DNA from: Stenotrophomonas sp. SY1
Lineage (GTDB): Bacteria > Pseudomonadota > Gammaproteobacteria > Xanthomonadales > Xanthomonadaceae
Reading direction: 5' to 3'
NCBI RefSeq assembly: GCF_021202945.1
Contig: NZ_JAJOYR010000002.1
Location: 186,001-250,000, forward strand
Length of the DNA stretch: 64,000 nucleotides
The notes beneath the pieces are model-generated. The model made no database searches, was not told the origin of the DNA, and saw nothing but the letters and a program-made list of their open reading frames with translations. Position numbers and translations under genes: made by a program. Shown here in pieces: positions 47,694-57,301 of this stretch (position 1 is its first letter; the number at the start of each line of letters is the position of its first letter).

Positions 47694-49985
47694 ATGTATT
47701 TCAAATCGCTTGATTACCCGCTGGTCATCATCGACGCCGACTACGATTCACCGCGCATCAATGGCATCCTGATCCGCGCCCTGGCCGATGAGTTGCGCAA
47801 GAACGACCAGCGCGTGCTGTGCGGCCTGACCCTGGACGATGCCCGCGCCGGTGCGCGCACCTATGTCGCCGCCTCGGCGGTGCTGATCTCCATCGACGGC
47901 ACCGAGGAGAGCGACGGCCAGTTCCAGCAGCTGCTCGCCTTCCTGCGTGAACAGAGCCAGCGTCGTGCGGACCTTCCGGTATTCCTGTACGGCGACCGCC
48001 GCACCATCGAAAAGGTACCGGCGAAACTGCTCCGGTACGTGCACGGCTACATCTTCCTGTTCGAGGACACCAAGAGTTTCATCGCCCGTCAGGTGATGCG
48101 TGCGGCCGAAGACTACATGGCCAAGCTGCTGCCACCGTTCTTCAAGGCGCTGATCCACCATGCGGCCGAGTCGAACTACTCCTGGCATACGCCGGGCCAT
48201 GCCGGCGGCGTGGCGTTCACCAAATCGCCGGTTGGCCGTGCGCTGCACCAGTTCTATGGCGAGAACACGCTGCGCAGCGATCTGTCGATCTCGGTCCCCG
48301 AACTGGGCTCGCTGCTTGACCACACCGGCCCGATCCGTGATGCCGAGGCCGAGGCGGCGCGCAATTTCGGTGCGGACCACACGTTCTTCGTCACCAATGG
48401 CACCTCGACCGCCAACAAGATCGTCTGGCACGGCACCGTGGCGCGCGGGGACATCGTGTTCGTGGACCGCAATTGCCACAAGTCGCTGCTGCACGCACTG
48501 ATCATGACCGGCGGCGTACCGGTGTACTTCACTCCCAGCCGCAATGCCCACGGCATCATCGGCCCGATCAGCCTGGACCAGTTCTCCGAACAGGCGATGC
48601 AGAAGATGATCCAGGCCAACCCGTTGGCCAGCAAGGTTGCCAAGCCGGGCGTCAAGCCGCGCATCGCGGTGGTCACCAATTCCACCTATGACGGCCTGTG
48701 CTACAACGCCGAGAAGATTGCCGACAACCTCGGCACCGCGGTGGACTTCCTGCACTTCGACGAGGCGTGGTACGCCTACGCCGCCTTCCATCCGTTCTAT
48801 GAGAACCACTACGGCATGGCCAAGGGCAAGCCGCGCGAACAGGATGCGATCATCTTCACCACCCACTCCACGCACAAGTTGCTGGCCGCGTTCTCGCAGG
48901 CATCGATGATCCACGTGCGCAACGCCTCCACGCGCGAGCTGGATGCGGAGCGGTTCAACGAATCGTTCATGATGCACACCTCCACCAGCCCGCACTACGG
49001 CATCATCGCCGCCTGCGACGTGGCCTCGAAGATGATGGAAGGCGACGCGGGCAAGTCGCTGGTGCAGGAAATGCAGGACGAGGCGGTTGCCTTCCGCCGC
49101 GCCATGCTGCACGTCAGCGAAGACCTGGGCCGCGACGAATGGTGGTTCAAGGTCTGGCAGCCCGATGGTGTGGAACGCACGCTCGCCAACGGCGGCACCG
49201 ACGCCAAGCCGATGGTCGCCTCGCGCCCGGACTGGTACCTGCGCCCGGATGCACGCTGGCATGGTTTCGACAACCTTGCAGACGAGTACGTGCTGATCGA
49301 TCCGATCAAGGTGACGCTGCTCACGCCCGGCCTGTCGATGGATGGCGAGATGGGCAAGCTTGGCATCCCCGCTGCCGTGTTGAGCAAGTTCCTGTGGACG
49401 CGCGGCATCACCGTGGAGAAGACCAACCTGTACTCGGTGCTGTTCCTGTTCTCGATGGGCATCACCAAGGGCAAGTGGAGCACGCTGGTCACCGAGCTGA
49501 TGGCGTTCAAGGACCTGTACGACAGCAATGCCCCGCTCAGCCACGCACTGCCCAGCCTGGTGGAAGACCACCCCACGGCCTACGCCGACTGGGGCCTGCG
49601 TGACCTGTGCGAGGCGCTGCACGCCTTCAACAACGAGTTCCGCGTGGCCGAGGTGATGCGCGAGATGTACGTGGACCTGCCCGAACCGGTGATGACCCCG
49701 GCCGAGGCCTACAACCATCTGGTGCAGGGTCAGATCGAACGCGTGGACATCGACCAGATCAGCGGCCGCGTGGCCGGCACGATGCTGGTGCCCTACCCGC
49801 CGGGCATCCCGACGATCATGCCGGGCGAACGCTTCGGCGCACAGGATGAACCCATCATCCAGTCGCTGCGCATCGCCCGTGAACAGAACGCACGCTTCCC
49901 CGGCTTCGAATCGGACGTGCACGGCCTGATCATCGACAACAGCGGAGACAAGCCGACCTACAAGGTGGAGGTGTTGAAGCTGTAA
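47694..49985 (+). CDS. adiA: Biodegradative arginine decarboxylase AdiA-like
   Basis: Acid-inducible PLP decarboxylase converting arginine to agmatine and CO2 with consumption of a proton. The 763-residue length is near AdiA (755) and longer than LdcI (715). The N-terminal wing domain is followed by the PLP core: VDRNCHKS, TYDGLCYNAE, HFDEAWYAYA and the Schiff-base lysine THSTHK (Lys395), then ending with VPYPPGIPTIMPGERFG. Segments such as SWHTPGHAGGVAFTKSPVGR and HAS/ASMIHVRN align with AdiA throughout. AAGGAA precedes the ATG. It is downstream of the antiporter; no AdiY-like or CadC-like regulator is nearby. Ornithine or lysine preference cannot be excluded without assay. Confidence 0.93.
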   Translation: MYFKSLDYPLVIIDADYDSPRINGILIRALADELRKNDQRVLCGLTLDDARAGARTYVAASAVLISIDGTEESDGQFQQLLAFLREQSQRRADLPVFLYGDRRTIEKVPAKLLRYVHGYIFLFEDTKSFIARQVMRAAEDYMAKLLPPFFKALIHHAAESNYSWHTPGHAGGVAFTKSPVGRALHQFYGENTLRSDLSISVPELGSLLDHTGPIRDAEAEAARNFGADHTFFVTNGTSTANKIVWHGTVARGDIVFVDRNCHKSLLHALIMTGGVPVYFTPSRNAHGIIGPISLDQFSEQAMQKMIQANPLASKVAKPGVKPRIAVVTNSTYDGLCYNAEKIADNLGTAVDFLHFDEAWYAYAAFHPFYENHYGMAKGKPREQDAIIFTTHSTHKLLAAFSQASMIHVRNASTRELDAERFNESFMMHTSTSPHYGIIAACDVASKMMEGDAGKSLVQEMQDEAVAFRRAMLHVSEDLGRDEWWFKVWQPDGVERTLANGGTDAKPMVASRPDWYLRPDARWHGFDNLADEYVLIDPIKVTLLTPGLSMDGEMGKLGIPAAVLSKFLWTRGITVEKTNLYSVLFLFSMGITKGKWSTLVTELMAFKDLYDSNAPLSHALPSLVEDHPTAYADWGLRDLCEALHAFNNEFRVAEVMREMYVDLPEPVMTPAEAYNHLVQGQIERVDIDQISGRVAGTMLVPYPPGIPTIMPGERFGAQDEPIIQSLRIAREQNARFPGFESDVHGLIIDNSGDKPTYKVEVLKL

Positions 49986-50010
49986 GCACCGAAGCAGCAC
50001 ATGCTGGCTA

Positions 50011-50165
50011 CTCCCTTCTCCCGTAAAACGGGAGAAGGTGCCCCGAAGGGGCGGATGAGGGGCTTTAACGCTTTTGACTTGAACCAGACCGCATGACCAA
50101 CTGCAGAAGCAGAATCAGAAGCTCCCCTCACCCCAACCCCTCTCCCATGCACGGGAGAGGGGCTT
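50011..50165. repeat. Inverted pair of CGGGAGAAGG-type palindromic repeats
   Basis: Two elements in opposite orientation fill the gap after adiA: CCCTTCTCCCG-N-CGGGAGAAGG with a flanking GCCCCGAAGGGGC at 50012-50062, and CCCCTCACCCCAACCCCTC with TCCCATGCACGGGAGAGGGG at 50123-50164. Reverse-complementing the first gives a diverged copy of the second. It is the same family as at 33076-33424. The hairpins could end or stabilise the adiA transcript. Confidence 0.8.
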
Positions 50166-50190
50166 TGCATAAGGCTTCCCCGCACAACCA

Positions 50191-51096
50191 ATGACCAGTA
50201 CCCGCCAGGAACAACGCGTGCTGCAATTGTCGATCGCCGCAACCGTTCTGGTTGCGGCGATCGGTTTCATTGGTGGCATGCTGGCGCGCTCGCAGGCCAT
50301 CCTTTTCGACGGCATCTACAGCCTGGTGGACGTGGCCCTGACCCTGGTTGCGCTGGCGGTGCTGCGCCTGATGAGCACCGAACAGAGCCCGCGTTTCCAG
50401 TACGGCTTCTGGCACCTGGAACCGATGGTCGAAGCGCTCGGCGGTGCCATTCTCAGTCTTGCCTGCATCTACGCCCTGGCCAACGCGGTCATCGGCTTCA
50501 GCAGCGGCGGACATGAAACCCGGCTGGGTCCCGGCCTGGCATGGGCGGCGCTGCTGGCGGTGGTGGATCTGGCCATGGCGGTATGGATTGGACGCCATGC
50601 CCGCCGTCTGGAATCCGGACTGCTCGCACTGGACGCACGCGCCTGGCTGCTGACCGGCCTGATGAGCCTGGCCGTGGTGCTGTCGTTCGTGATCGCCTTC
50701 GCGTTGCGCGGCGGTGCGCACGAAGGCTGGATTCCCTATATGGACCCGCTGGTACTGGCCGGCATCAGTCTGGTGGCCCTGCCGGTCCCACTGCGTGCTG
50801 CATGGAAGGCCGCACGCGAAGTGCTGCAGGTCGCACCGGATGAACTGGACCGGCGCGTACAGGAAGTGATGAGCGAGTTCATTGCCGAGCATCGGTTCGA
50901 AGGCTTCACCAGCCATGTAGCCAAGATTGGCCGCATGCAGTTCATCGAGATCCATATCCTGACCCGCCCCGACGCCCAACTGGGCACCATCGGTGACGTC
51001 GACCGGCTGCGCGATGAGATCGCCACCCGCCTGGATGCACGCTCAGGCCGCTTCTGGCTGACCATCGATTTCACCTCCGACCCTGCCTGGACATGA
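50191..51096 (+). CDS. CDF-fold transporter with degenerate metal sites
   Basis: A 301-residue cation diffusion facilitator fold: six helices and a C-terminal ferredoxin-like domain (about 205-300). Compared with E. coli FieF (Asp45/Asp49 in helix II, His153/Asp157 in helix V), helix II reads IYSLVD (only the second acidic residue kept) and helix V reads ARAWLLTG (neither His nor Asp). The canonical DxxxD/HxxxD sites are therefore mostly lost. There are no His-rich tails. Its stop overlaps the next antiporter start by four bases (ATGA), so the two are co-translated. Substrate unknown: it may not be a metal exporter at all. Confidence 0.8.
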   Translation: MTSTRQEQRVLQLSIAATVLVAAIGFIGGMLARSQAILFDGIYSLVDVALTLVALAVLRLMSTEQSPRFQYGFWHLEPMVEALGGAILSLACIYALANAVIGFSSGGHETRLGPGLAWAALLAVVDLAMAVWIGRHARRLESGLLALDARAWLLTGLMSLAVVLSFVIAFALRGGAHEGWIPYMDPLVLAGISLVALPVPLRAAWKAAREVLQVAPDELDRRVQEVMSEFIAEHRFEGFTSHVAKIGRMQFIEIHILTRPDAQLGTIGDVDRLRDEIATRLDARSGRFWLTIDFTSDPAWT

Positions 51097-52412
51097 GCGC
51101 ACCTGCCCCACAGAAAATGGGCCTGATGATGGCCACCATGCTGGTCGCCGGCAACATGATCGGCACCGGCGTGTTCCTGCTGCCGGCCAACCTGGCCACC
51201 GTTGGCAGCATCTCCTCCTTTGGCTGGCTGATCGCCACCGCCGGCGCCATCGCGCTGGGGCTGGTGTTCGCACGGCTGTCCCAACTCAACCCGCAGCCGG
51301 GCGGGCCATATGCCTATGCGCGCGATACGTTCGGCAACTACATCGGCTTCGTCAGCAACTATGCCTACTGGTTCGGCAACTGGATCGGCAATGTCGCCAT
51401 CGCGCTCGTGGTCACCGGCTACCTGAGCCAGTTGTGGCCGTGGCTGCAGGACATCTACCCGCGCCTTGGTTTCACCCTGGCGGTGATCTGGCTGCTGAGC
51501 CTGGCCAATGCGCGTGGTGCGCGCTGGATCGGCGCACTGGAAACCGGCACCTTGCTGCTCGCCTTGATCCCGATCCTGAGCATCGCCATCGCCGGTTGGT
51601 GGTGGTTCGACCCGGAGCTGTTCAAGGCCGGCTGGAACGTCAGCGGCATGGAAGACAGCGCGGCCATTTCGCGCAGCGCATCGATCGCGCTATGGGCGTT
51701 CATGGGCGTTGAAAGCGCGGCAGTGTCGGCCGACGTCATCGACAACCCCAAACGCAACATCCCGCTGGCCACCCTGTTCGGCCTGGCGTTGTCGGCGGTG
51801 ATCTACATCAGCTGCTCGCTTGTGATCATGGGCATGCTGCCAATGGAAGCGCTGCGCGATTCCTCCGCACCGTTTGCCGACGCCGCCCGCCTGATGGTCG
51901 GCCCGTGGGGCGTGGCGGTGATCGCGTTGTGCGCGGTGTTCAAGTCATTCGGCGCGCTGGGCGGCTGGATGCTGCTGGTCGGCCAATCGGCCAAGGCCGC
52001 CGCCGAGGATGGGCTGTTCCCGCGCGTGTTCTGCAAGCTCAACCGGCACGGCATGCCCGGCACCGGGCTGATGATCGTGGCGGTGCTGATGAGCGCGCTG
52101 CTGCTGGTAACCTCCTCGCCAACGCTGGCCCGCCAGTTCGACCAGCTGACCAACATCGCGGTGCTGCTGACCATCATCCCGTACCTGTTCTCGGCCGGCG
52201 CGTTGGCTGCGACCACGCTGGAGCGCAATGAACAGGGCTGGCTGCGTGCCGGCTGCCTGCTGACCGCCGCCGCGGCGGTCGCCTACTGCCTGTACGCCCT
52301 GCTCGGCGCCGACCCGCAACTGCTGGCCTACGCCACCGTGGCCATGCTGTTCAGCGCCGCGCTGTACCCGTTCTTCCGCAAGCGGATGCTGGAGGCCGGG
52401 GGCGGCCGCTAG
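51093..52412 (+). CDS. Second AdiC-like basic amino acid/polyamine antiporter (APC family)
   Basis: A 439-residue, 12-helix APC exchanger similar to the AdiC-like protein at 46314-47663 (for example [31 protein letters not shown] and [12 protein letters not shown]). The Trp residues matching AdiC 202 and 293 ([17 protein letters not shown]) are kept, but the Ser equivalent to Ser26 is Thr in GNMIGTG. It may handle another pair such as lysine/cadaverine or putrescine/ornithine, or work at another pH. The start overlaps the CDF stop. It is separated from mutS by 95 bases, and no terminator is visible there. Confidence 0.88.
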   Translation: MSAPAPQKMGLMMATMLVAGNMIGTGVFLLPANLATVGSISSFGWLIATAGAIALGLVFARLSQLNPQPGGPYAYARDTFGNYIGFVSNYAYWFGNWIGNVAIALVVTGYLSQLWPWLQDIYPRLGFTLAVIWLLSLANARGARWIGALETGTLLLALIPILSIAIAGWWWFDPELFKAGWNVSGMEDSAAISRSASIALWAFMGVESAAVSADVIDNPKRNIPLATLFGLALSAVIYISCSLVIMGMLPMEALRDSSAPFADAARLMVGPWGVAVIALCAVFKSFGALGGWMLLVGQSAKAAAEDGLFPRVFCKLNRHGMPGTGLMIVAVLMSALLLVTSSPTLARQFDQLTNIAVLLTIIPYLFSAGALAATTLERNEQGWLRAGCLLTAAAAVAYCLYALLGADPQLLAYATVAMLFSAALYPFFRKRMLEAGGGR

Positions 52413-52507
52413 CGCCCCGGCTTCCCTACCCTTCGTGTGCCGGCGGGCCAGCCCCTACAATGGCGCCCTTACGGCAGCCCCTGCCCGGCAATCGAAGTGG
52501 ATCCCGC

Positions 52508-55111
52508 GTGACCGAGAAAAAGCCCGAACACACCCCGTTGATGAAGCAGTTCTTCGCAGCCAAGGCCGACTATCCGGACCTGCTGCTGTTCTTCCGGATG
52601 GGCGATTTCTACGAGCTGTTCTACGACGATGCGCGCAAGGCCGCGCGCCTGCTGGACATCACCCTGACCCAGCGCGGCAGTTCCGGCGGCGCGCCGATCC
52701 CGATGGCCGGTGTGCCGGTGCATGCCTACGAAGGCTATCTGGCGCGGCTGGTGGCGCTGGGCGAATCGGTGGCCATCTGCGAGCAGATCGGCGACCCGGC
52801 ACTGGCCAAGGGCCTGGTCGAACGCAAGGTCGTGCGCATCGTCACCCCCGGCACCGTCACCGACGAAGCCCTGCTGGACGAGCGCCGCGACACCCTGCTG
52901 ATGGCGCTGTCGCGCAACAAGGCCGGCTACGGCCTGGCCTGGGCCGATCTGGCCGGTGGCCGCTTCCTGGTCAACGAAGTGGACACCGACGACGCACTGG
53001 AAGCCGAACTGGCCCGGCTGGAACCGGCCGAGCTGCTGGTGCCCGACGAAGAAGACTGGCCCGAGTTCCTGCGCCAGCGCAGCGGCGTGCGCCGGCGTGC
53101 GCCGTGGCTGTTCGACGCCGACAGCGGCCGTCGCCAGTTGCTGAGCTTCTTCAAGCTGCATGACCTCACCGGCTTCGGCATCGACGACAAGCCGCGCGCC
53201 ACCGCCGCGGCTGGCGCCCTGCTCGGCTACGTCGAGGAAACCCAGAAGCAGCGCCTGCCGCACCTGACGTCCATCTCGATGGAAAACGCCGGCGAGGCGA
53301 TCGCGATGAACGCCGCCACCCGCCGTCATCTGGAACTGGACACGCGGGTTGACGGCGATACCCGCAACACCCTGCTTGGCGTGCTGGACAGCACCGTCTC
53401 GCCGATGGGCGGACGCCTGCTGCGCCGCTGGCTGCACCGTCCGCTGCGCCTGCGCAACGTGCTGCAGCAACGGCATCATGCGGTGGCCACCCTGATCGAC
53501 CGTGGCACCGATGCCGATCTGCGGGAGAGCTTCCGCGCCCTGGGCGACATCGAACGCATCCTCACCCGCATGGCGCTGCGCTCGGCGCGCCCGCGTGACT
53601 TCTCGACGCTGCGCGACGGCCTGGGCCTGCTGCCGGCCATCAACGAACACCTGGATGGTCTGGATTCGCCGCGCCTACAACAGCTGCGCGCCGAACTGGG
53701 TTCGCATGATGAAAGCGCCCATCTGCTGGCCAGCGCGATTGCCGAGCAACCGCCGCTGAAGTTGTCCGACGGTGGCGTGATCGCCGAAGGCTATGACGCA
53801 GAGCTGGACGAACTGCGCCGGCTGTCCACGCATGCCGACCAGTTCCTGATCGATCTGGAAGCCCGCGAGCGCCAGGCCAGCGGCATTGCGACGCTGAAGG
53901 TCGGCTACAACCGCGTGCACGGCTACTACATCGAAATCAGCAAGGGACAGGCAGAAAAGGCACCGGTGCATTACACGCGCCGCCAGACCCTGACCAATGC
54001 CGAGCGCTACATCACCGAGGAGCTGAAGAGCTTCGAGGACAAGGTGCTGTCCGCACGCGAGCGTTCGCTCAGCCGCGAGAAGCTGCTGTACGAAGGCCTG
54101 CTCGACATCGTGGCCGAGCACCTGGAGCCGCTCAAGCGCTGCGCCGCCGCACTCAGCGAACTGGACGTGCTGGCCGCCTTCGCCGAACGCGCACAGGCGC
54201 TGGACTGGGCACAGCCCGAATTGCAGGACGAGCCCTGCCTGCGGATCGAACGTGGCCGCCACCCCGTGGTGGAAGCCGTGCGCGATGCACCGTTCGAGCC
54301 GAACGACATCGACCTGCATCCGGACCGCCGCATGCTGGTCATCACCGGCCCGAACATGGGCGGTAAGTCGACCTACATGCGTCAGAACGCGCTGATCGTG
54401 CTGCTGGCGCATATCGGCAGCTTCGTGCCGGCCAGGCGCGCGGTGATCGGCCCGATCGACCGCATCCTGACCCGCATCGGTGCCGGCGACGACCTGGCCA
54501 AGGGCCAGTCCACCTTCATGGTGGAAATGGCCGAAACCAGCTACATCCTGCACCACGCCACCGCGCACTCGCTGGTGCTGATGGACGAGATCGGCCGTGG
54601 CACCTCCACCTACGACGGCCTTGCGCTGGCCGATGCGGTGGCCCGCCACCTGGCCTACCAGAACCGCTGCTACACGCTGTTCGCCACGCACTATTTCGAG
54701 CTGACCGCACTGGCCGACGAGAGCCACGAGGGCGGCGCCAGTGGCATCGCCAACGTGCACCTGGATGCGGTGGAACACACCGACAAGAACGGTGGCGAGC
54801 GGCTGGTGTTCATGCATGCGGTGAAGGACGGCCCGGCCAACCGCAGCTTCGGCCTGCAGGTAGCGGCGTTGGCCGGCCTGCCGCGTGCGACCGTGGCGCA
54901 GGCACGGCGCCGTCTGGCCGAACTGGAGCAGCGTGGCGGCGAGACGCAGGCTGCGGCGATGGCACCCCAGGCGCTGGACGCACCGCAGCAGTTTGGCCTG
55001 TTCGCCGCACCGACCTCGGCGGCGCTGGACGCATTGCAGGCGATCGATCCTGACGAGCTGACACCCAAGCAGGCACTGGAAGCGCTGTACCGGGTGAAGT
55101 CGCTGCTGTAA
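52508..55111 (+). CDS. mutS: DNA mismatch repair protein MutS
   Basis: Mismatch recognition ATPase, 867 residues. The N-terminal mismatch-binding motif [15 protein letters not shown] (Phe-x-Glu) is intact. The Walker A is GPNMGGKS (Lys620), Walker [16 protein letters not shown], and the helix-turn-helix end [16 protein letters not shown] follows. The GTG start at 52508 is preferred: the ATG 16 codons upstream overlaps a -10-like TACAAT (52456-52461), which is more likely promoter than coding. The C-terminal tetramerisation region is present. Confidence 0.97.
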   Translation: MTEKKPEHTPLMKQFFAAKADYPDLLLFFRMGDFYELFYDDARKAARLLDITLTQRGSSGGAPIPMAGVPVHAYEGYLARLVALGESVAICEQIGDPALAKGLVERKVVRIVTPGTVTDEALLDERRDTLLMALSRNKAGYGLAWADLAGGRFLVNEVDTDDALEAELARLEPAELLVPDEEDWPEFLRQRSGVRRRAPWLFDADSGRRQLLSFFKLHDLTGFGIDDKPRATAAAGALLGYVEETQKQRLPHLTSISMENAGEAIAMNAATRRHLELDTRVDGDTRNTLLGVLDSTVSPMGGRLLRRWLHRPLRLRNVLQQRHHAVATLIDRGTDADLRESFRALGDIERILTRMALRSARPRDFSTLRDGLGLLPAINEHLDGLDSPRLQQLRAELGSHDESAHLLASAIAEQPPLKLSDGGVIAEGYDAELDELRRLSTHADQFLIDLEARERQASGIATLKVGYNRVHGYYIEISKGQAEKAPVHYTRRQTLTNAERYITEELKSFEDKVLSARERSLSREKLLYEGLLDIVAEHLEPLKRCAAALSELDVLAAFAERAQALDWAQPELQDEPCLRIERGRHPVVEAVRDAPFEPNDIDLHPDRRMLVITGPNMGGKSTYMRQNALIVLLAHIGSFVPARRAVIGPIDRILTRIGAGDDLAKGQSTFMVEMAETSYILHHATAHSLVLMDEIGRGTSTYDGLALADAVARHLAYQNRCYTLFATHYFELTALADESHEGGASGIANVHLDAVEHTDKNGGERLVFMHAVKDGPANRSFGLQVAALAGLPRATVAQARRRLAELEQRGGETQAAAMAPQALDAPQQFGLFAAPTSAALDALQAIDPDELTPKQALEALYRVKSLL

Positions 55112-55157
55112 CCGCAGCGACGGAGACCAAGCACGGGCGCCGGCACGCCCGCCCGCG

Positions 55158-55640
55158 TTGTTCCCACACCGCGATCCGCACCGCTGTTGCAGGAGCGGCG
55201 TAAGCCGCGAAGCTATCAATGCATCCGTCATCGCAACGCTTGTCATTGCACGCACTGCAATTGCACGCCACTCCGCGACCGGCAGGACAACCAGCTTCGC
55301 GGCTTACGCCGCTCCTACAGATTCCTGCACCGCGATCCGCTCCGCTGTTGTAGGAGCGGCGTAAGCCGCGAAACTAACGATACATCCATCATCGCAGCGC
55401 CTGTCATTGCACGCACTGCAATTGCACGCCACTCCGCGACCGGCAGGACAACCAGCTTCGCGGCTCACGCCGCTCCTACAGATTCCTGCACCGGAGCCTG
55501 CTCCGCTGCTGTAGGAGCGGCTTCAGCCGCGAAGCTATCGATACATCCGTCATCGCGGCGCCTGTCATTGCACACACTGCAATTGCGCGCCATTCCGCAA
55601 CCGGCAGGAACACCAGCTTCGCGGCTGAAGCCCTTCCTAC
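55158..55640. repeat. Tandem array of three 161-bp palindrome-bounded units
   Basis: The 592-bp gap after mutS contains three copies of one element. Units start at 55189, 55350 and 55511, an exact 161-bp period. Each is 130 bp (55189-55318, 55350-55479, 55511-55640), bounded by inverted arms GTAGGAGCGGC-loop-GCCGCGAAGCT and the complement, with a shared interior (TGTCATTGCACGCACTGCAA). The 31-base spacers between units are also alike, and one precedes unit 1. Loop bases of the left and right arms change together. The GTAG start is that of REP/SMAG palindromes of Stenotrophomonas. No coding capacity is credible. Confidence 0.9.
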
Positions 55641-55703
55641 GACGCGTTCTTTCTGCATGCAGTGCGCCCTTCCCGCGTGGAGAAGGGCGCCTCTGCTTTT
55701 GCT

Positions 55704-56321
55704 TCAACCAGCCGCTGCGGCCAACGCGTTGTCGCGATTATTGGCCGCCACCGATGCCGGGCGGCTGACATGGCGCGCAGCGAAGACTTCAAACGCGGGC
55801 CGCTTTTCCACCACGCCGATCATCATGAAATACGACAACGACGCGGCCACATACAGGTCCACTGCGGTGAAGTGATCGCCAGCCAGATGCGCGCGGCCGG
55901 TCACGGCCTGTTCCAGCGTGTCGAGCACATCTCCGTCAGCGCCGTAGCCGGCGCCCATTGCCGGCGCCAGCGTGCCGATGCTCTTGGCGGTCAGCCAGGC
56001 CTCGAACGGGCCGGACATGAAGAACAACCAACGGTAGTACGCCGCGCGCTCGACAGAACCCGGCGGCGGGGCCAGCTGCTTCTCGGGTACCAGCTCGGCC
56101 AGGTAGGCACAGATGGCGGCGTTCTCGGTGACCACCGCCTCGCCGTGGCGCAACGCCGGCACCTTGCCCATCGGGTTGATGGCGCGGTAGTCGGCGGACT
56201 TCATGCTGGTGCCGAACTCCAGCAGCACTTCTTCATACGGCAACCCGGTTTCCTCCAGCATCCAACGTGCCAGGCGGCCGCGTGAATTGGGATGGGTATA
56301 GAACGTCAGCGTGGCGGTCAT
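55704..56321 (-). CDS. Glutathione S-transferase
   Basis: A 205-residue cytosolic GST. The N-terminal thioredoxin fold has FYTHPNSRGRLARWMLEE, the glutathione-binding NPMGKVPALRHG and ENAAICAYLAEL, and the C-terminal helical domain has DHFTAVDLYVAASLSY. The ATG before TATLTFYTHPNS is used. The regulator gene with a WYL domain lies next upstream on the same strand, 66 bases away, so it may control this gene. Substrate unknown. Confidence 0.9.
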   Translation of the reverse strand: MTATLTFYTHPNSRGRLARWMLEETGLPYEEVLLEFGTSMKSADYRAINPMGKVPALRHGEAVVTENAAICAYLAELVPEKQLAPPPGSVERAAYYRWLFFMSGPFEAWLTAKSIGTLAPAMGAGYGADGDVLDTLEQAVTGRAHLAGDHFTAVDLYVAASLSYFMMIGVVEKRPAFEVFAARHVSRPASVAANNRDNALAAAAG

Positions 56322-56387
56322 GGCCGGTACCTGTCTGGTTGGGAGTCCGCAGTGTGCGTGGGGCCTGCTGACAGCCAATGTCAGCAG

Positions 56388-57080
56388 TCAGGCACCCCTG
56401 CGCCGACGACGCGCATCGTTCCAGCGCTTGAGCAGGGTATGCCGCTGCTCAGGATAGCGCTGGCCGGTATCCACCAGCGCCACCATCCGGTCAGCCCGGA
56501 AATGGCGGAAGTCGCCGCGCATTTCGCACCATGCCGCAAGCAGCCGCATGTCCGCCAGAAAGGCCATCGCGAACGGCCAGATCACCCGCTCGCTGGTTCG
56601 TCCTTCGCCATCGCGGTACTGAATGCGCACCGCATTGCCGGCACGGATGGCGCGGCGCAATGCCGGCAACCACGGTTCGGGTTCAACCGGTCGCCATTGC
56701 GGGGCGAACAGGCCGCTGGTCTCCACCTGCAAACGCAGCGTTTCCGGCAGCACCCCGATCATCCGGTCCAGTGCGGCGCCGGCAGCGGCGGCCAGTTCCG
56801 GATCGGCGTGCGAGGCGACCCAACGCGTTCCCAGCACGACAGCTTCAAGCTCTTCGGCCGAAAACATCATCTGCGGCAACAGGAAGCCGGCACGCAGCTG
56901 GTAACCGACTCCCGGGTCACCAATGATGTCCGCGCCCTGCCCGCGGAGGGCATCGATGTCGCGGTACAGCGTGCGCAGGCTTACGCCCAGTCGTTCGGCC
57001 AGCAACGCGCCGCGCACCGGTTTACGGCGCCGCCTCAATTCATCGAGCAGATGCAGCAGACGGGTGGCGCGCTGGGTCAT
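56388..57080 (-). CDS. HTH/WYL-domain transcriptional regulator (YafY type)
   Basis: A 230-residue regulator. The N-terminal HTH_11 domain (about 1-60: RATRLLHLLDELRRRRKPVRGALLAERLGVSLRTLYRDIDALR) precedes a WYL domain (about 125-215: IQYRDGEGRTSERVIWPFAMAFLADMRLLAAWCEMRGDFRHFRADRM). The WYL ligand-binding motif is degenerate (the W-Y-L triad reads as FLADMRLLA). The ATG before TQRATRLL is used; the frame is open 21 codons further. It diverges from the catalase and is co-directional with the GST; either could be its target. Confidence 0.88.
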   Translation of the reverse strand: MTQRATRLLHLLDELRRRRKPVRGALLAERLGVSLRTLYRDIDALRGQGADIIGDPGVGYQLRAGFLLPQMMFSAEELEAVVLGTRWVASHADPELAAAAGAALDRMIGVLPETLRLQVETSGLFAPQWRPVEPEPWLPALRRAIRAGNAVRIQYRDGEGRTSERVIWPFAMAFLADMRLLAAWCEMRGDFRHFRADRMVALVDTGQRYPEQRHTLLKRWNDARRRRRGA

Positions 57081-57198
57081 GCAGGTGTCCGCAAAGAGGG
57101 GGCACAGCATATCGCTGGTACCTCCCGGCTTGCTGCGCGGCAACCATGCGGTGGCGTGTCCACGGCAACAGAGCTGGCAGATTCAATCGGTCGCACCG

Positions 57199-57235
57199 AT
57201 AGGTGAACGCTATCAGTCCGAGCGAATCATTCGAT
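57199..57235 (+). promoter_or_regulatory. Candidate OxyR binding site
   Basis: ATAG-N7-CTAT (57199-57213) is a complete OxyR half-site. Seven bases later a second, weaker dyad AGCG-N7-CGAT (57221-57235) stands at the spacing expected for an OxyR tetramer. It abuts the -35 region of the catalase gene, as in many OxyR-activated catalase promoters. Confidence 0.6.
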
Positions 57236-57264
57236 TATTCATTTCACCTGGCCGTAGCTACAGT
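57235..57264 (+). promoter_or_regulatory. Candidate catalase promoter
   Basis: TTATTC (57235-57240) and TACAGT (57259-57264) are separated by 18 bases, giving a weak -35 and a moderate -10, as expected for an activator-dependent promoter. The catalase ATG follows 38 bases downstream. Confidence 0.4.
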
Positions 57265-57301
57265 CGGGTGAAGATGTTCCCTCAGCCAGCAGGAGCCAGC
57301 G

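Noticed and set aside
47748..50000. Open frame of 750 codons opposite adiA
   Set aside because: Pure shadow of AdiA; no recognisable motif.
55158..55640. CRISPR array
   Set aside because: Units are 130 bp with 31-base similar spacers, palindromic, and no cas gene is present; a CRISPR would have short repeats and unrelated spacers.
55187..55768. 193-codon frame through the 161-bp repeats
   Set aside because: Its peptide only repeats the translated palindrome array and has no start signal; the DNA repeat explains it.
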